Origin: Thelephora terrestris
Taxonomy: Eukaryota; Basidiomycota; Agaricomycetes; Thelephorales; Thelephoraceae
Assembly (NCBI GenBank): GCA_015956445.1
Contig: WIUZ02000019.1
Location: 186,001-250,000 of the forward strand
DNA length: 64,000 nt
Direction of reading: 5' to 3'
Under the pieces are notes generated by a model. The model was not told the DNA's origin, ran no database searches, and worked only from the letters and a program-made list of their open reading frames with translations. The position numbers and the translations under genes are program-made. Each line of letters begins with the position of its first letter. Positions within the stretch are counted from its first letter, which is position 1. Shown piece after piece: positions 1-12,800 of the stretch.

Positions 1-3000
1 CGAGAACTTTGAATGGCCTGTCTGTTCGCCCGTTCTGGACCCAGAGGTTCGTTTCTTATCTTTCGTTACGCGGCGCTTGCTAATGCGAGTTGAAGTACTT
101 AGTTGTTTGCTGCGTATGAATACTCCGATTCTAATTTACTTACGGCTCAAGACCTCGCATGCCAGAGGTCCGGCGCACAGCCCGCATATTTAAAGGGTGC
201 CTGGCACACAAGCCCTTCGGATCTTGCCAGCAAAATGCTCTTTCGAAAAGCACACACGTGAGCACGTTGGGTCCCCGAATCGTCTGCAACACTCCTGTTC
301 GACGAATTCGACAGGGCGGTGAATTGTTCGTGTCGGGCACTTTACGTGGAATCAGGCTACGTATGTCGAAATTGTGCATCCAAGGAGGTGTTATCACCCC
401 GGAAACAAGGTGAAATAGGCTTATCTTTTTTTACGTGTCTAGGAGGGGTGGACGGAGGCGCGCACTTAGTTGGAACCCCCATAGTTTAGGATACATATTA
501 GGGCTTCGGATGGGCACTTGGCGATCTGCCTCCGTGGGCTCCGCGGTGCTCTTCACATGAATCTGGAGTGAACGATGTGCCACTCTGAGTGGGATTCGCA
601 CACACCATTAGTACCGCATACTACATAAAACTTATCAGTTACCTTACCCCTGGAGAGGAGGCGAGAGTGCAACAATACATGAACGAACCCTTGATTTCAT
701 TCGTGAACGTGTTTGGGGGAGAACCCGTGGTCCGGGTACTCCATAACGCAATGCGCTTGCGTGGAGAGGGGCCCAAGACCACTTATTGATTTATTTGGTA
801 CCCGTAATTTCACGCGAAAAGTTTTTTTCTTTTCTCTCTCGTTGGGCTGTACATGTAAAACGACCCTCGTGGCTGATATGGCATACATATACGCGTGTGT
901 GTGTGTATGTGGATATATTGACTTCCGATGAAGAGACACGAGGCGCGGACTTGAGTCGATGGGCGAATAGATAAAGTACAATGAGCGCTCCGAAGGCTCG
1001 GTCTACTGTACCTCCAGCGTAAGCATCATCCTGTCAGCTTTTTCGGTCGTTCCGTTCATTCTACGAACCCATTATGAAAAAGGTCTGGGAACTACTGTAG
1101 GGTCTCAAGTTGAAACGTGGTCGAATGTAATGAAAACGCCCCACGCCAAGGAATAAAATCTCGAGGGGGGGGGGGTGATTTCCAAACGAGAAACGATTTG
1201 CATGGATAGTAGGGAGCTCGTGGGCCCGGACAGGGGAATGTATGATAGCGGGTCCAAACGTTCATGGGAAGTGATGTTCTGATCTCGATTTTTCGGAAGG
1301 ATATGTATGAACTGGAACCACTCGTGGTGCAAAAAAGGCGCGTGGAGAGTCTTCAGATGAAAGTTTTGCACAAAAAGCCTCCGGGTGCAATTAATCACCG
1401 ACCGTCCGAGTCGCACCTCTCCAATAGAACCCGGCCGCCTCGATTTTCATGCAAACCGCGAATGAAAAGGGGTTCTCCAACAGCCTTGTGGCTGAACTCG
1501 TCCCGGATAATACAAAAACGAAGCGAAAGTTCGGAGGGGGGATGAAACGAGGCACGAAAAGTAATCTGTGAGACGGCTAAACCATATCAGATTACTCTAA
1601 TTGAAGTCGTAAACGACCGCGGCGGAGTTGGACGCCACAAAGGAGGGGGGGAGGTAATGCGGGCACATGTATCGATATTCTTTTCCCGTTGCCAATAGGG
1701 CCCCGGGGCAAGTTTGGCAGAGGATTCTTTAGAATTTGCGCGCAAACCTCCCCTCCCGTTATCAGGGGTCCTTAGACAATAGGACCCAAAGCATCCGGGA
1801 ACATTGACCCCGCTGAAAACCGATACACGCCAGATAGCGAGTGATATAGGTCGAGGTGACCATGCACCGAATTAGGAGAACAACGGATAGGCCGTTGACG
1901 GTTAGCCGTACCTCGATAACGGCAGCAGAGGGTGGAAGAGATGAGCCGCCCCACTAAGATGGACTCGTGTCCTCCGTGTTCCCAAGGAGCGGTAACGAAA
2001 AACAGCAGGGAGAGTAGCGAAGGCGGCCGAAGGTCTTAAGAGTCCGGGGAGGAACGGGAGCACTGGATAAAGATCGAACATAGGTTGGCTCCAAAAACTA
2101 ACAAGGGAGGATTTATAAAAACTTCTCACAGGATTTGCGCCGGCAGAAGAGGAGGAAAGATGATTCTGAAATGGAAAGAACGATCGACCACGAAGGACTC
2201 GAAAATCAGCACCGCGAAGAAGAAAAAAAAATGCGGTCCTCGAAGCAAGAAGGCGCTTCAGCCAACGGTGGCGGTGGATTGATTGTCAGTTGCCTTTGTG
2301 TCCTTTCCGGTCCCGAGTGTACGGTCAGGGAGCCAACATGAGATCCGGACCCAGTTTTTGGGATTTCCATCCCCAAATGGGTCCCGGAGGGTGACCGCCA
2401 TCGCCGACAGCGGGAGACGACAAGCCAAGTGACTTTTTTGGATGAGAGATCGCTGCGAGTCAGAGACAGGGTTGATGGTTCGTGTGGGCACGGATGACGA
2501 CGAATACGTACAAGGAAAGAGGATATCCCCATGCGAACGAAAGAAACAGACTATAAAGCTTAAGCTTGTTCTTCCCCGAAATCAAACAAAGCAACCCCCC
2601 TCGCCCCTCTCGTAGATGTCGATCCGGTTTCCTTTCACCACCATCCCTGGATCGCAACCCTCTGAATCAAGAGAACCAACAACGACAATTTCTCCAAAAG
2701 AAAAAAAGATTATGACCGCACAGGATCCCTCTAAACTCCGTTCTCTCCGTTTTGACAAGGAAGCACGAGAAGACCGTACAATCGAGGCGCTCGTCCAGAA
2801 GCTGGAACCACGCCTTCTCTCCAAAAGTAGAGAAAGATAGTCAACTTCACTAGCACGGGTCGGGTACAACCTGTGGCTCTTCCCGCAACCAAAACTCCGG
2901 ACTCACGGAGAGAGAGAGAGAGAGGGTTATCAACGAAAACCAACAAATATTTTTCCGACAGACTCAACGATAAATAATCCCTTTTTCCACATCTTCGGGT

Positions 3001-4107
3001 CCTCGAAAAAACGCGCATCAAAGATGATGATCGAATTTCCAATTCCAATTCAGAGAGAAGCGTCTGTTTTGGGTTTGAAGGTTCTCTTCAGAACATCTGT
3101 TTTTTCTTCGAGGAAAACGGCTGGAGCCAGAGAGCATACAGCCTGTCGCGGTTGTCAAATCACACTACCTCCGAACAAATCACATCCCGGTCAAAAAAAA
3201 CACGGTGTGTCTGAAAGGGTTAAGAGGGAATCGAGACCGTATGTACAGATACGTATACGTACCTACGCGAACGACGTAGCGGGTCCGACGAAGGGTGGGG
3301 AAAGAACCTCTCGGTTGACAAGGCGAGAAGAGAGACAGATCCAGATAGTTAGATTGCCCGGGTGACATGATCCCACCGAGCGTTATCGTACCATCGCATC
3401 TCGAGTACCCGCCAACCACATCTCAATTGCGAAAACGGCCCGCACCGAAATAGAGGAAAATCCGCAACGAACCTTCTGATCTCTCTGGCCCGAGGGTGAG
3501 GCTGACACCTCTTCTCCCGAATTGGAATGGAACCCTCTTCCTAATTTTGGAGAGAGAGACCGCATGGCACCACCCGTTTTCCTGACATACAAACTCAAGA
3601 TACGCCACTCGCCGTGGCACAGCAATGGGAGTGGCCGCTCCACACTCCTTGCATCACGTCAACCCAGTCGCGACCGTGAGCTGTCTTCTGTTTCAATTGC
3701 GGGTATCGACGAGAAAGGGAGACATAAACGAATGTACGCGTGCGGAAGAAACTAACCCACAACGGCGGGTTGAGCTGCGGGAGCGTCCGTCGGTGAAAAA
3801 GACTTGTCAATCGACAACGAGGTATACAACTGAATTTCAAAAACAAGGCAATTAGAAGGAAAGCAATGTGGAACGGAGGAAAATTCGTCAAGAACACCCA
3901 AACATGTACGAAAGGAAAGCACGATCGACCATCTACCCATTCTATTCCAGTTCCTTGTTGTAGTGCGGTATGTGCTCCGCCATCGCCACGAATCCAAAGT
4001 CTGGCGTGACTGTGCGCACAACGGTTCAATGCAAAACTAATCGTCAGTTAATCATGAGCGACAGATAAAAAAGAACCAGCGCGAACGGAACATGTGTGCA
4101 AAAATAA
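1..4107. other. Gene-poor stretch, no supportable gene
   Basis: Both strands carry only short open frames (about 60-145 codons) that overlap each other on opposite strands, lack recognisable domains and do not join through plausible splice sites. Simple-sequence patches are present: a GT-rich tract near 895-910, an 11-base G run at 1165-1175 and a GA tract near 2909-2925. The stretch could hold the 3' flank of the HSF-type gene and an unrecognised or decayed gene; I see nothing that decides this. Confidence 0.5.
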
Positions 4108-6070
4108 TCACTTACAACGGCTAACGTCCGCCTCGTACTCTCCAGGGTGTCCTCCACGCGTGACCGGTGGGGTCCCCGTCTCAGGCGATCCCGTGGTCGT
4201 CGTGCTTAGCGAACTTGCGCTCGTTCCCGGTCTCGTGCCCTTGGGCCATGCATCACCTTCTCCCGCCGAGTACGCAAAGTCACCGGACGCGTGCGTCGGG
4301 TTGTACGAGTATTCCGGGTGATTGATGCTGATCATGCTTCTCGAACGCGGAAGCCCAATCTCTCGACTTCGGTCCTCGCCTTGATTCCCCGTCAACGGCC
4401 GATCGTCGTCCCCGTACGGAGATGGATATGGGCTCATCGCTTGCGAGTGTCTCCTCCCCCTACGTATGCTCAACGATCCCGGCTGTCCATAACCGCCCGA
4501 GTTTATGCGGTGCGACGATCCTGGCCTCGACCCAGGAGACACTCCCCGATGATGGCTCGAATTCGGTCGAGAATAATCAAACCCGGCGTGCGACGTAGGA
4601 GACGCAGTTTCGTCGTAAGAGATGACCGAGTATCCCGTGTTCGGTCGGCTGTCAGGATTGTGCTGCCCAGGCCCATGAGCGAAAGGAGAGGGATAGGACA
4701 TTTGCGCAGGTCCAGGTGCTCCACGAGGGTACGAAGATCCGTTCTGGCTCGGTGGGTTCAGCAAAGACGAGAGAGAGACCGAATGAGGTGTCGTGTTGGA
4801 CGCCCACGCCGACGATGCCGGGTTCGGGTCCGCTATGGTGTAAGCAAACTGGTGTTGAGGCTCAGCCATCATTCCTCGGCTCTGGCCATGGGACGAATAA
4901 GGAGGCATAGATCCATAGCCACCCGCAGTCGACGGAGGCGTCTCATCGGCCGGAGAAAGCCCCTGTAGGTGGTTCTGGTGACCGTACATGTGCGCATTCA
5001 TCGGTGGATCAGAGGGAACGGTCAACGGACGCAAGGGGGTGCCTCTCATGTTACCAGGTCCGGAAACGGACGGGAATACATCGGTAGAACCCCAACCAGC
5101 GGTGGGAGCACCGTTTTGGTTCAGCGGGGAGTAACCCCCTGGGGTAGATAACCCTCGAGGTCGAGGGTTTCCGTTCACCGGAGGAGGCCGCTGAGGGGCA
5201 GGAAGAGATGCGGGACCCATTTGTTGATTGCTTCTTTGGGCAGGATATGCAGGACCGGGTGCGGGATCGGTCTCTCTCCTCTTGGTCTTGGGCAGACGAG
5301 GGGGGACGCGACGTTTAAAGTTCGCCACCACCTCTGCGGGCGAATGCCGTGTCAAAGTGGGGTGAGCTGGAGAGAAGGGGTTCAAACGTCAAAAATGGAA
5401 GACGTGATCGAGCGAACCAAACGTCACGACACTTACACCAGGTGCTGGCATCTGGATCATCGATGGCTGGGTCGACGTTCCGCAAATTGACTTTGCGCAT
5501 AAAGCCATAGATCTGTAACGCACAAAACTCGCGTGTCAGAGAGAGAAAAGGCCACGAGACCAAGAGCAGGACACGCACGTTCAGTTGCCGCGAGAAGCTT
5601 GCGAAGCGGGACTGACGATAGACAGAAGGAAGGACGTGAAGCGCGAGCTGTTCTGGCTTTTCCACGATGATGTATTCTCCGGCTGGATCCCACCGAATCA
5701 TGTGATGGTTTTCTGGACGTTCGAGAAGGCTGTAAAGACTCAAGGTTCAGAGATTGGGGCTCGAGAGCGAGGAGAGGGTCACGTACGCGTAGAGTTTTGT
5801 AAGAAAGGTTGCTTGCGGTTTTGAATGGCCCGGTTGGTCGGGTTTTGGAGTCGTGGACTGCTCGGGCTGTTTCTGTGGATGTTCGTCATCGGGGGATATG
5901 GAACCAGAGGGAGGTGGAGGTTGTTGAGGAGACGTTTGCTGGGAGGACATGATTGTGGGGTAGGAGAGGTTGGAGTGTTGATTGAGCTGATAGGATTGGG
6001 AATCCCTTGGATGGTATGATTGAGGCTGCTGTTGCCTCGGAGGATAAGAGGCAGGGTAGAGGTCAGCCAT
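4108..6070 (-). CDS. HSF-type DNA-binding transcription factor
   Basis: Four exons (5787-6070, 5579-5729, 5437-5512, 4108-5366) join to a 589-residue protein. Residues about 90-175 form a heat-shock-factor-type winged helix: FLTKLYALLERPENHHMIRW, then SFSRQLNIYGF and the family's characteristic FxRKVN-like turn with W-x-HP after it. The three introns (57, 66, 70 bp) fall inside this domain and splice in frame. The N-terminus is Gln/Pro/Ser-rich and the long tail (about 180-589) is Pro/Ser/Gly-rich and disordered; no clear coiled-coil trimerisation region of a canonical Hsf1 was seen, so it may be an HSF-domain regulator of another type, such as Sfl1-like. Expected role: nuclear DNA-binding regulator. 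The stop codon overlaps a good GTAAGT donor, so the C-terminus could differ. Confidence 0.88.
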
Positions 6071-7037
6071 GAAGAAGGGAATGGATGACCGAGGGGAGAT
6101 ATGGAGAAGAAGACGGCGGGTGAAGGGGAGAGAAGCGCCGTTAGAAGAAAGGCGGAAGCAGAGACGGAGGTATGGACTGAAATAAGATGACAGCCACTTG
6201 AAAAAACAAGCGAATTCCCGCTCTTTCTATTTATTTATTTATTTATTTATTTTCTTTTATTTCGAAAAACGTAAGAGGGTCCCTTCCCCATTTCCCTCTC
6301 TCTCCCTCTCGCTTTCCTCTCCTCTGAAGCCCTACAGCCTCAGATCCAGCTCAAAGAGAGACAATCCAGACCGAGAGAGACCCCCAGAGACAAAGTTCTC
6401 GTGCCCGGTCGCCCCACCTCGAACGGATTCACCGGCCATCGCAACTCTCTCGGCATCTCCCACCGGTCCATCTCTATACCTTTCTGACCTTTCCCTACAG
6501 AACACTCCCTGTCTCCATAAACTAAGTGGAATTCTATTTGTATGCATCATCCCGCTGATAAAACCAAATAGAAAAAACGTGAAACCGTTCCACATCCCGC
6601 AGAACGAGCTACGTACACTATACGTCGGCTTAAGGTACTATATGTGCTAGGCCTGTAGTAAACCGTGAAATGACCAAATAATACAATGCTTTAATTTTCC
6701 ATACCATCTTGCGGAAGGGGTAAATGAGGGGGATAAAACCAACGCGAAAATAAGAGTGAAAAATCGACAATGAACAAACGACAGGGAAAGCAGAGCGATG
6801 GACATCAAATGAGCAAACGACGAACCAACCTACACCAGCTGCCAGACTAGAACGCTTTTGGGTTAATCCACTCAAACCCGCACGCATGCCTTCCAGCTCT
6901 CGCGCACACAGTTCCAGGAAGCAATCAACGAGCGGAACACCCGAAAGGAGAGAGAGCAGCGTGTCTCCCGAAGACCATGAGATCAGCTGATTCAAATTCA
7001 GCCAGCGTTCAGCTAACCCGAAAGCACAGACGACTCA
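6071..7037. other. Spacer with HSF-gene promoter and kinase 3' flank
   Basis: This lies between the start of the HSF-type gene and the stop of the downstream-oriented kinase gene, both on the minus strand. It contains an ATTT tetranucleotide tract and a CT-rich tract at about 6280-6320, likely within the HSF-gene promoter or leader. No gene is supported. Confidence 0.5.
6228..6252. repeat. ATTT tetranucleotide microsatellite
   Basis: About six tandem copies of ATTT lie roughly 160 bp upstream of the HSF-type gene's start codon. Confidence 0.8.
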
Positions 7038-9888
7038 CTAGGTCTCCCCGTCGTAATGCAACGTCACGTTGGCGAATGCCCCAAACAGGTCCTCTTTATC
7101 AGGAATCACGCTCGACGGCGTATTCGGTGCGGTTTCCATCTCGTCGTCGCCAGTGATGTTACTCTTGTTCCGTCCTCCCGGTTTGCCGGCCACTGCTTTC
7201 AGCGTCATATTCTTGTCCACACCACCCGTCGCCTTCTTCGACGGATGCGGATCGTGGTGCATTGACCCAGATTCCATCTGCCGGAAGTTCACCTCATCCA
7301 CTCCATTCGTTGACGCCGGGACGATCTGCAGCCCAAAAATAGGATGCCAAGATATCAACACGTGGGTCAGCAAACTTGATTATCAAATTGCATCACCCCA
7401 TCATCCCGGGCCCCTTTGTGGCGAACGAACGAAACGTCGAGAACCACATGTTTGATGACAGCCAGCAACGTGATCGCGAGTCGCGAGCCCAGCCGCACCA
7501 ACTGTCCGCCCTCGTATCCAACGAGCAGGGAGAGTGAATAACACATGAACGATAGACTCACCGGTGGCTGAGTATTCCTGAGCAGTCCCCAATTGATCTT
7601 GGAAAACCATTTATGCTGCTTGACCTCACTCGCCCCGCTCTTGCTTCCCAGCCGCGTCAGCTCATTCTTGTCAAGCAACCTCACGATGACGTCCTTGCAA
7701 GCTCTGTGATACGGACCCGTCAGTTCATTGTACACTTCGGCGTCACAGACCCCTACGGCCATTAAAACTCGACGCCACCATACCCAGTTGTGACACCGGA
7801 CAGCAATGGAAGCGCGAGCCACCATGACCGAAATCAACGTGGTCGACACGTAAACAGATTCCAGGCCAAACCCGAGAAAGAACGTGTCACTCACGGAGAA
7901 GTCTTGTGCGAGTCCTTGAAGTGCACGGGTATCTTCATGATGTTCGCAAACGTATCGTCTCGTGTACCCCCTTTGAATGGCGTCGTCGCGTACTGTCAGT
8001 GGGTTTCCCGTTAGCCAGGTCACTTGTTGCAACGAAATCAGCGGCACTGACGATCATCTCGTAGATCAAGATACCCAACGTCCACCAGTCCACGGCTGAC
8101 GTGTGCCCATGCGTGTTGATGACCTCGGGCGCAATGTATTCTACCAAGCCGGTCAACTGCGCTGCCTGGAAGTGGAAGGCATGTCACAAACCTTCGGTCC
8201 CCACGAACGAATTCGTTCTGAAGTCAGCTGTACAAGACCGCGTATCAATCAAGGGTATCTGAGCCAATTCATCCATCCAATTGTAAGCCTTGATGACACA
8301 GAACGGCGGAAATAGGTCTTACGCCATTGGGTTCAGATTGATGGATAGTCGCTGGCCGTCCACCCGGCTCATTCGACTGTTTTGCCAGGTCAAAGTCTGA
8401 CAACATGATATGTCCAGAGTGATGCAATAGGATATCTATAACCGGGGAATCATCAGACCTGACCCCACTGTGGAGACGAGGAAACAAAACCCACTTTCGG
8501 GTTTGAGGTCCCGGTAGATAAAACCCATGAGGTGCAGGTACTCCAACGCCGCAGTTACCTCGGCCGCATAAAACCGCGCCGCTTCCTCCGGTAGACATTT
8601 TCCAGGACGACTTTGCAATGCCCGGAAAAACTCCCCACCCATACAATACTCCATGCAGAAATAAAGATATTGCTCCGATTGAAACGAATGGTAAAGTGTG
8701 ACGATAAACGGATGGTTCGCTGTCGCAAGAATCTCCTGCTCTGTCAGAGCTCGCTTGATTTTCTTCCGTTCAATCATTTCGGCTTTTGAGAGAACTGTCC
8801 CCGCACAACACGTGAGAAGTCCGGACAACATGCAAAAAGCCGCGGGTGGAACCCTCACCTTTCATCGCATAAAGCTTCCCTGTCTTCTTCTCCCGGACGA
8901 GATACACCTTCCCAACGTCGCCGCGACCGAGCATTTTGATCTTCTGGAAGCTCGACGCGTTCACCTCAACGGACCGGACCTTGATTGAGTGGCTCGAGTA
9001 CGTCCTTCTAAAAGCGACTCGTCCTGGCGCGTCGTGTCCCAGATTGGTGCCTGCCATTCGCCCCTTGCTCTTTGCCGAAGTGAGAACGACACCAGCTCCA
9101 GCACTGTTTGCCCGAGTTGGCTTGGGTCTCGTCACGCTCGTTGAACCGTTCTGTCCCGGCGTGTGATGGTTCGATGAGCCAGAAGAGGAAGTGTCCAGAG
9201 AGTTGTGCCCGTGATCCGACGCAACCTGATTTCCGGGGACGGGCGGAATTCCCGGCGACAACAAGCCGTTCTTCGTCACTGTAATCGCCGACGTCGATCG
9301 GGAACCGAGAGCGAAGAGGCCTTTGGTGTTCGGAGCTGACGCCACCCGGCGGATGAATCTGCTCGCAGACTTCTGAAAGGGAAGATTGGCAGACCGTGTC
9401 TGTTCTATGGGAATCGGTTGAATCGCGTCCGCGGGGTGAAGGTGGTTTGACGAGCGGTCTCTGCCGAGCAAACCCCGTTGCTTGTCGGGTTTAGTCTTCA
9501 ATCGAGACTTTGATGATTTCGCGCTTAGTGGGGGAGGCGGTTGTGTGTCCGGTGACCAAAGTTGGGAGGAGGAGTAAGCCGGTGTGACGCTCCCGCTGGA
9601 CGGCAGTGGTCTCGAGGATAGCGAGGTTGGATTCGAGATGGAGCCACTGGACTGAGTAGTCGAAGAGGTGGAGTTGGAAGAAAACCTGGGCTCAGTGGAG
9701 GTGACGGAGGAAGGAGTAAGGACAGGCAGTTGGTTCCGGATATTGGTATCCACCAACAGCATGGAGGTGCGCGTGTTCGACCTTTTGGAAGACGGACTTG
9801 CAAGCCTGAGAATGGATTTCCACGAGGGTGTGGAAGGTGTAGACGGCTGATTGCTGCCAACATCGTCAGGGGCCATCGTGGAAGGCAT
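7038..9888 (-). CDS. AGC protein kinase, NRC2/Fpk1 (flippase kinase) type
   Basis: Eight exons (8859-9888, 8495-8794, 8323-8435, 8192-8258, 8052-8140, 7895-7992, 7562-7703, 7038-7325) give 708 residues. About 300 disordered Ser/Pro-rich residues precede the kinase domain. Visible motifs are the Gly-rich loop [12 protein letters not shown], the lysine in YAMK, catalytic YRDLKPEN, and DFDLAK, where DFD replaces DFG as in plant AGCVIII and fungal Nrc-2/Fpk1 kinases. EEYIAPEVI and [12 protein letters not shown] follow, then [18 protein letters not shown]. The tail ends with a hydrophobic-motif-like FANVTLHYD. Known relatives phosphorylate membrane flippases and affect polarised growth; in Neurospora nrc-2 represses conidiation. 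I chose the first ATG at 9888; the frame is open slightly upstream without ATG. Introns 6 and 7 are long (191 and 236 bp). Confidence 0.92.
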
Positions 9889-12800
9889 GACTGTCTTTTT
9901 CCTGGGGCCGCGTGGTAAGGAGAACCAGTCGAGGGTGTAAACGTGTGGTTCCAAGTCTTCCTCGACGAAGCCTCAGGCAGACAGCAGCGAGCCAGCTATT
10001 GAAAAAGTTGCAGGCCTGGAAGGAGCGGGGGAGCGTCCGAAGTCGTTAGGCGTCAGCGTATAGAGGCGGGATGCGGCCAATGACCGCCTCAAGCTTCGAT
10101 TGCTTATACTTAGCTTAGGTAAGCTACCTCCTTCCTTATCCGGTATTGGAGCTGGACGAATCAACGCTCGACATCTTTCAATCTCCCAGCTCTCGCGCTT
10201 TGGTTTGTGGTTTCACCGTCATCACCTCGCACTCCACATTACGCCTGTGGTTTGTGGTATGTATGTAGTGGTACTAGCAATACCAAGAACCCGAAAAGCG
10301 TTCAGAACGAACGTTCTTCGGCAAACCACTATGCACCCGCCTTATTATTCCCTCAGTTACGTTTCTTGGTGCTCCACCCAGGTCGCTTCAGAGGCGACCT
10401 CCGCGTACGAGAACAAATCACATTACCCACCGATGCCGTAGTTGTTCCCACAACTAATCCCGTTCGGTACTTACGGTGATATCACCTAGCAGCCATGACA
10501 TCCCGGAATGAATCTCATTGATCATTGGAATCTGTTCCATGTTGCGGTACATGGGTTTCAGGTCGCTAAGCAACTCTAGTTGTCGATCCATTGGCGACCT
10601 TATGCCCGGCGGGCTCACCCTAAATCTGTCAGTTAAGCCCATCACGTCTACTGTCGCATTCTGATTGGACTTCACAAGCCCGCGTCCTACCTCCACAACG
10701 CCGCCATCCAGACACACATCCATCGAGTAGCCTCGAGGTTACCTTCGCCCGCAGCTTCGCGTGAGCTTCGCCGTCGGGTAGTGTTTGAGATCGTCCAAGT
10801 CCCTCGATCAGATGGAAGCCGCGATCGCAGAACAAGTTACGAAGGCGGTCCCATCCGGGAAAGAGTTGGTCGATGAGGCCAAGCAATAGACGGTTTCTCA
10901 GAAATCCTATCATTAACAACCGCTCGGGGCACGCGCTCATCACATCAATCACCCCCACAGATGGTGACGTCCAACTTGCTGTTGGAGATCCTTGCTGTTG
11001 GAGATCATCGCGGTCAGGCAGCGAAAATCGCCCTGGAAGGTTTCGTGTACGTATACGTATAATAAACAGATACCTAAACCTTACACCGCGTTTGGTAGCT
11101 TGAATCACTGTTGTATCGTACTGTAAGGTCGTTCCCACTGCGCAGTATGATCAATCACCTCACCACGGGTAAAGAGTCCTCTTTTGAACACACTACCACG
11201 TACATTGACAGTATGGGTTGACCACGGGGATCTGTATACGTGCCACCATCCATCTGTCGTGTGATTTTCCCAGCTGGCCTACTTTTCGGCCAGACCCGGT
11301 GCTAGCCACGATTGAACGCACAGGAGCTACTCCCGGATCATCGTCGAGTCATACGACACCAGAGGTGCAGGTATACACCCACAGAACGCTAGCTTTCGCC
11401 ACTGTTTTTGCGCTGAGCCAAAACACCGCAACTCCATGCAGGATAGCACGAGGCGATTAGATCCCGTCCATGGACCACGTGTCATCATCCTAGGATGAAA
11501 AAAATCAGCATGCTGATATCGATGAGTGTCGTGATAACGGCTTTTCCGTAAACCCGGATACACAAGAGTCATAAACTCGCCTCCGGAGAGGGGATAAATC
11601 CCGATTTTCAACGGTAGGTGTCCGATGACCGGGACGCCATCCGATGTGGGGGAGAAAACCTGGAAAAACGGGAACCAAACAACTCTCCGGATTGCTAGCA
11701 GAACAATTGGGCTCTCTGGAGGCACAATATGTACCTTTAAAGCCCGACCCGCCAACGTAGAACGGTCATTTAGACGGGATGGCGGAATATAAAAATCAAG
11801 CTTGGGATGCAGGGAAGATCACGGCACTTGGCGAAGCTCCAGCAAGTGTCAAATGCAACCGAAAGCACTATACACCGATGCAGAATAGTTCCCAGGGCCA
11901 CGAGTCCGAACCTCGAGGATAAGTTGGATGTTAGCCAGATGGGTGCACATATCCGTGCTGTCGTGGATGTTCCGTGCGTCTGTGAGTTTCTCGGGGTATT
12001 CAGTACCCGAGTTTTCGAAGAAGTGAGGCCAGTTTTTCTCAGCAGTAATAGGAAAGTGGAATCGGCATCCTCTGCCTTGCCAAACAACCAATCGTGCTTC
12101 GTCCCCTCTCTGCGCGAGATGTAGAAGTAACTTGAACTTGCGTCCCAAGTAAATCCTTCGGTGTGGGTTCGCGGGAGTGCCCCGGTGTATTTGCACCCTT
12201 TATTGCAGGACTCCCCCGAGCAGCGCAGAACAGGGTCTGACCCTGCGAATCCTAAACTTTGTCACATAACAGGGCATGTGTGTGAGAGACTAAAGGTAAC
12301 GTACGAGCAAGGTTTGCGTGAGGGTTGGGCTATTGAACGTTCTATGCCAAAATAGACAACCTGCAATGCGGGTTGCATAGGCTGTGCTCCAAAAAGTACG
12401 ACAGACGGCGAGGTCGATAGTCCAGAGGAATTCATGCAGATTTTCGCAGCCACAGACCCCAGACGGGCGCAGATAAAGCTAGCGATGCCTCTTCGAGTGG
12501 CACGGTGGTGGTGAAGCGCATGAACGACTCGCCGCCCCTCGCTCTGTCGGAGAGATGAAAGTTTGACTGGAATTAGGGCATCCTCCCGCGTGAATTTCAG
12601 GACCTCGCGCCTTATTTATGTATGCCCCTGAACACAGTGTAGTGAACGATGTCAGCATGGTCAGTCGGATAGCAGCGATGTTTCGAATGCTTGCTGGGAC
12701 CGTGCCTAAGAGGCAACGCAAATACCGCCCAAGAAATAGCGTAAGACCTTAAATAGATGACAGTAAATCATTTGGAGGTTCACAACCAACGTTTCACTGA

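Noticed and set aside
4291-4968. 225-codon plus-strand open frame rich in Arg
   Set aside because: It is antisense to the Pro/Ser-rich last exon of the HSF-type gene; its basic composition follows from that.
10629-11138. 169-codon minus-strand frame
   Set aside because: No recognised domain, and I could not extend it through splice sites into a convincing gene.
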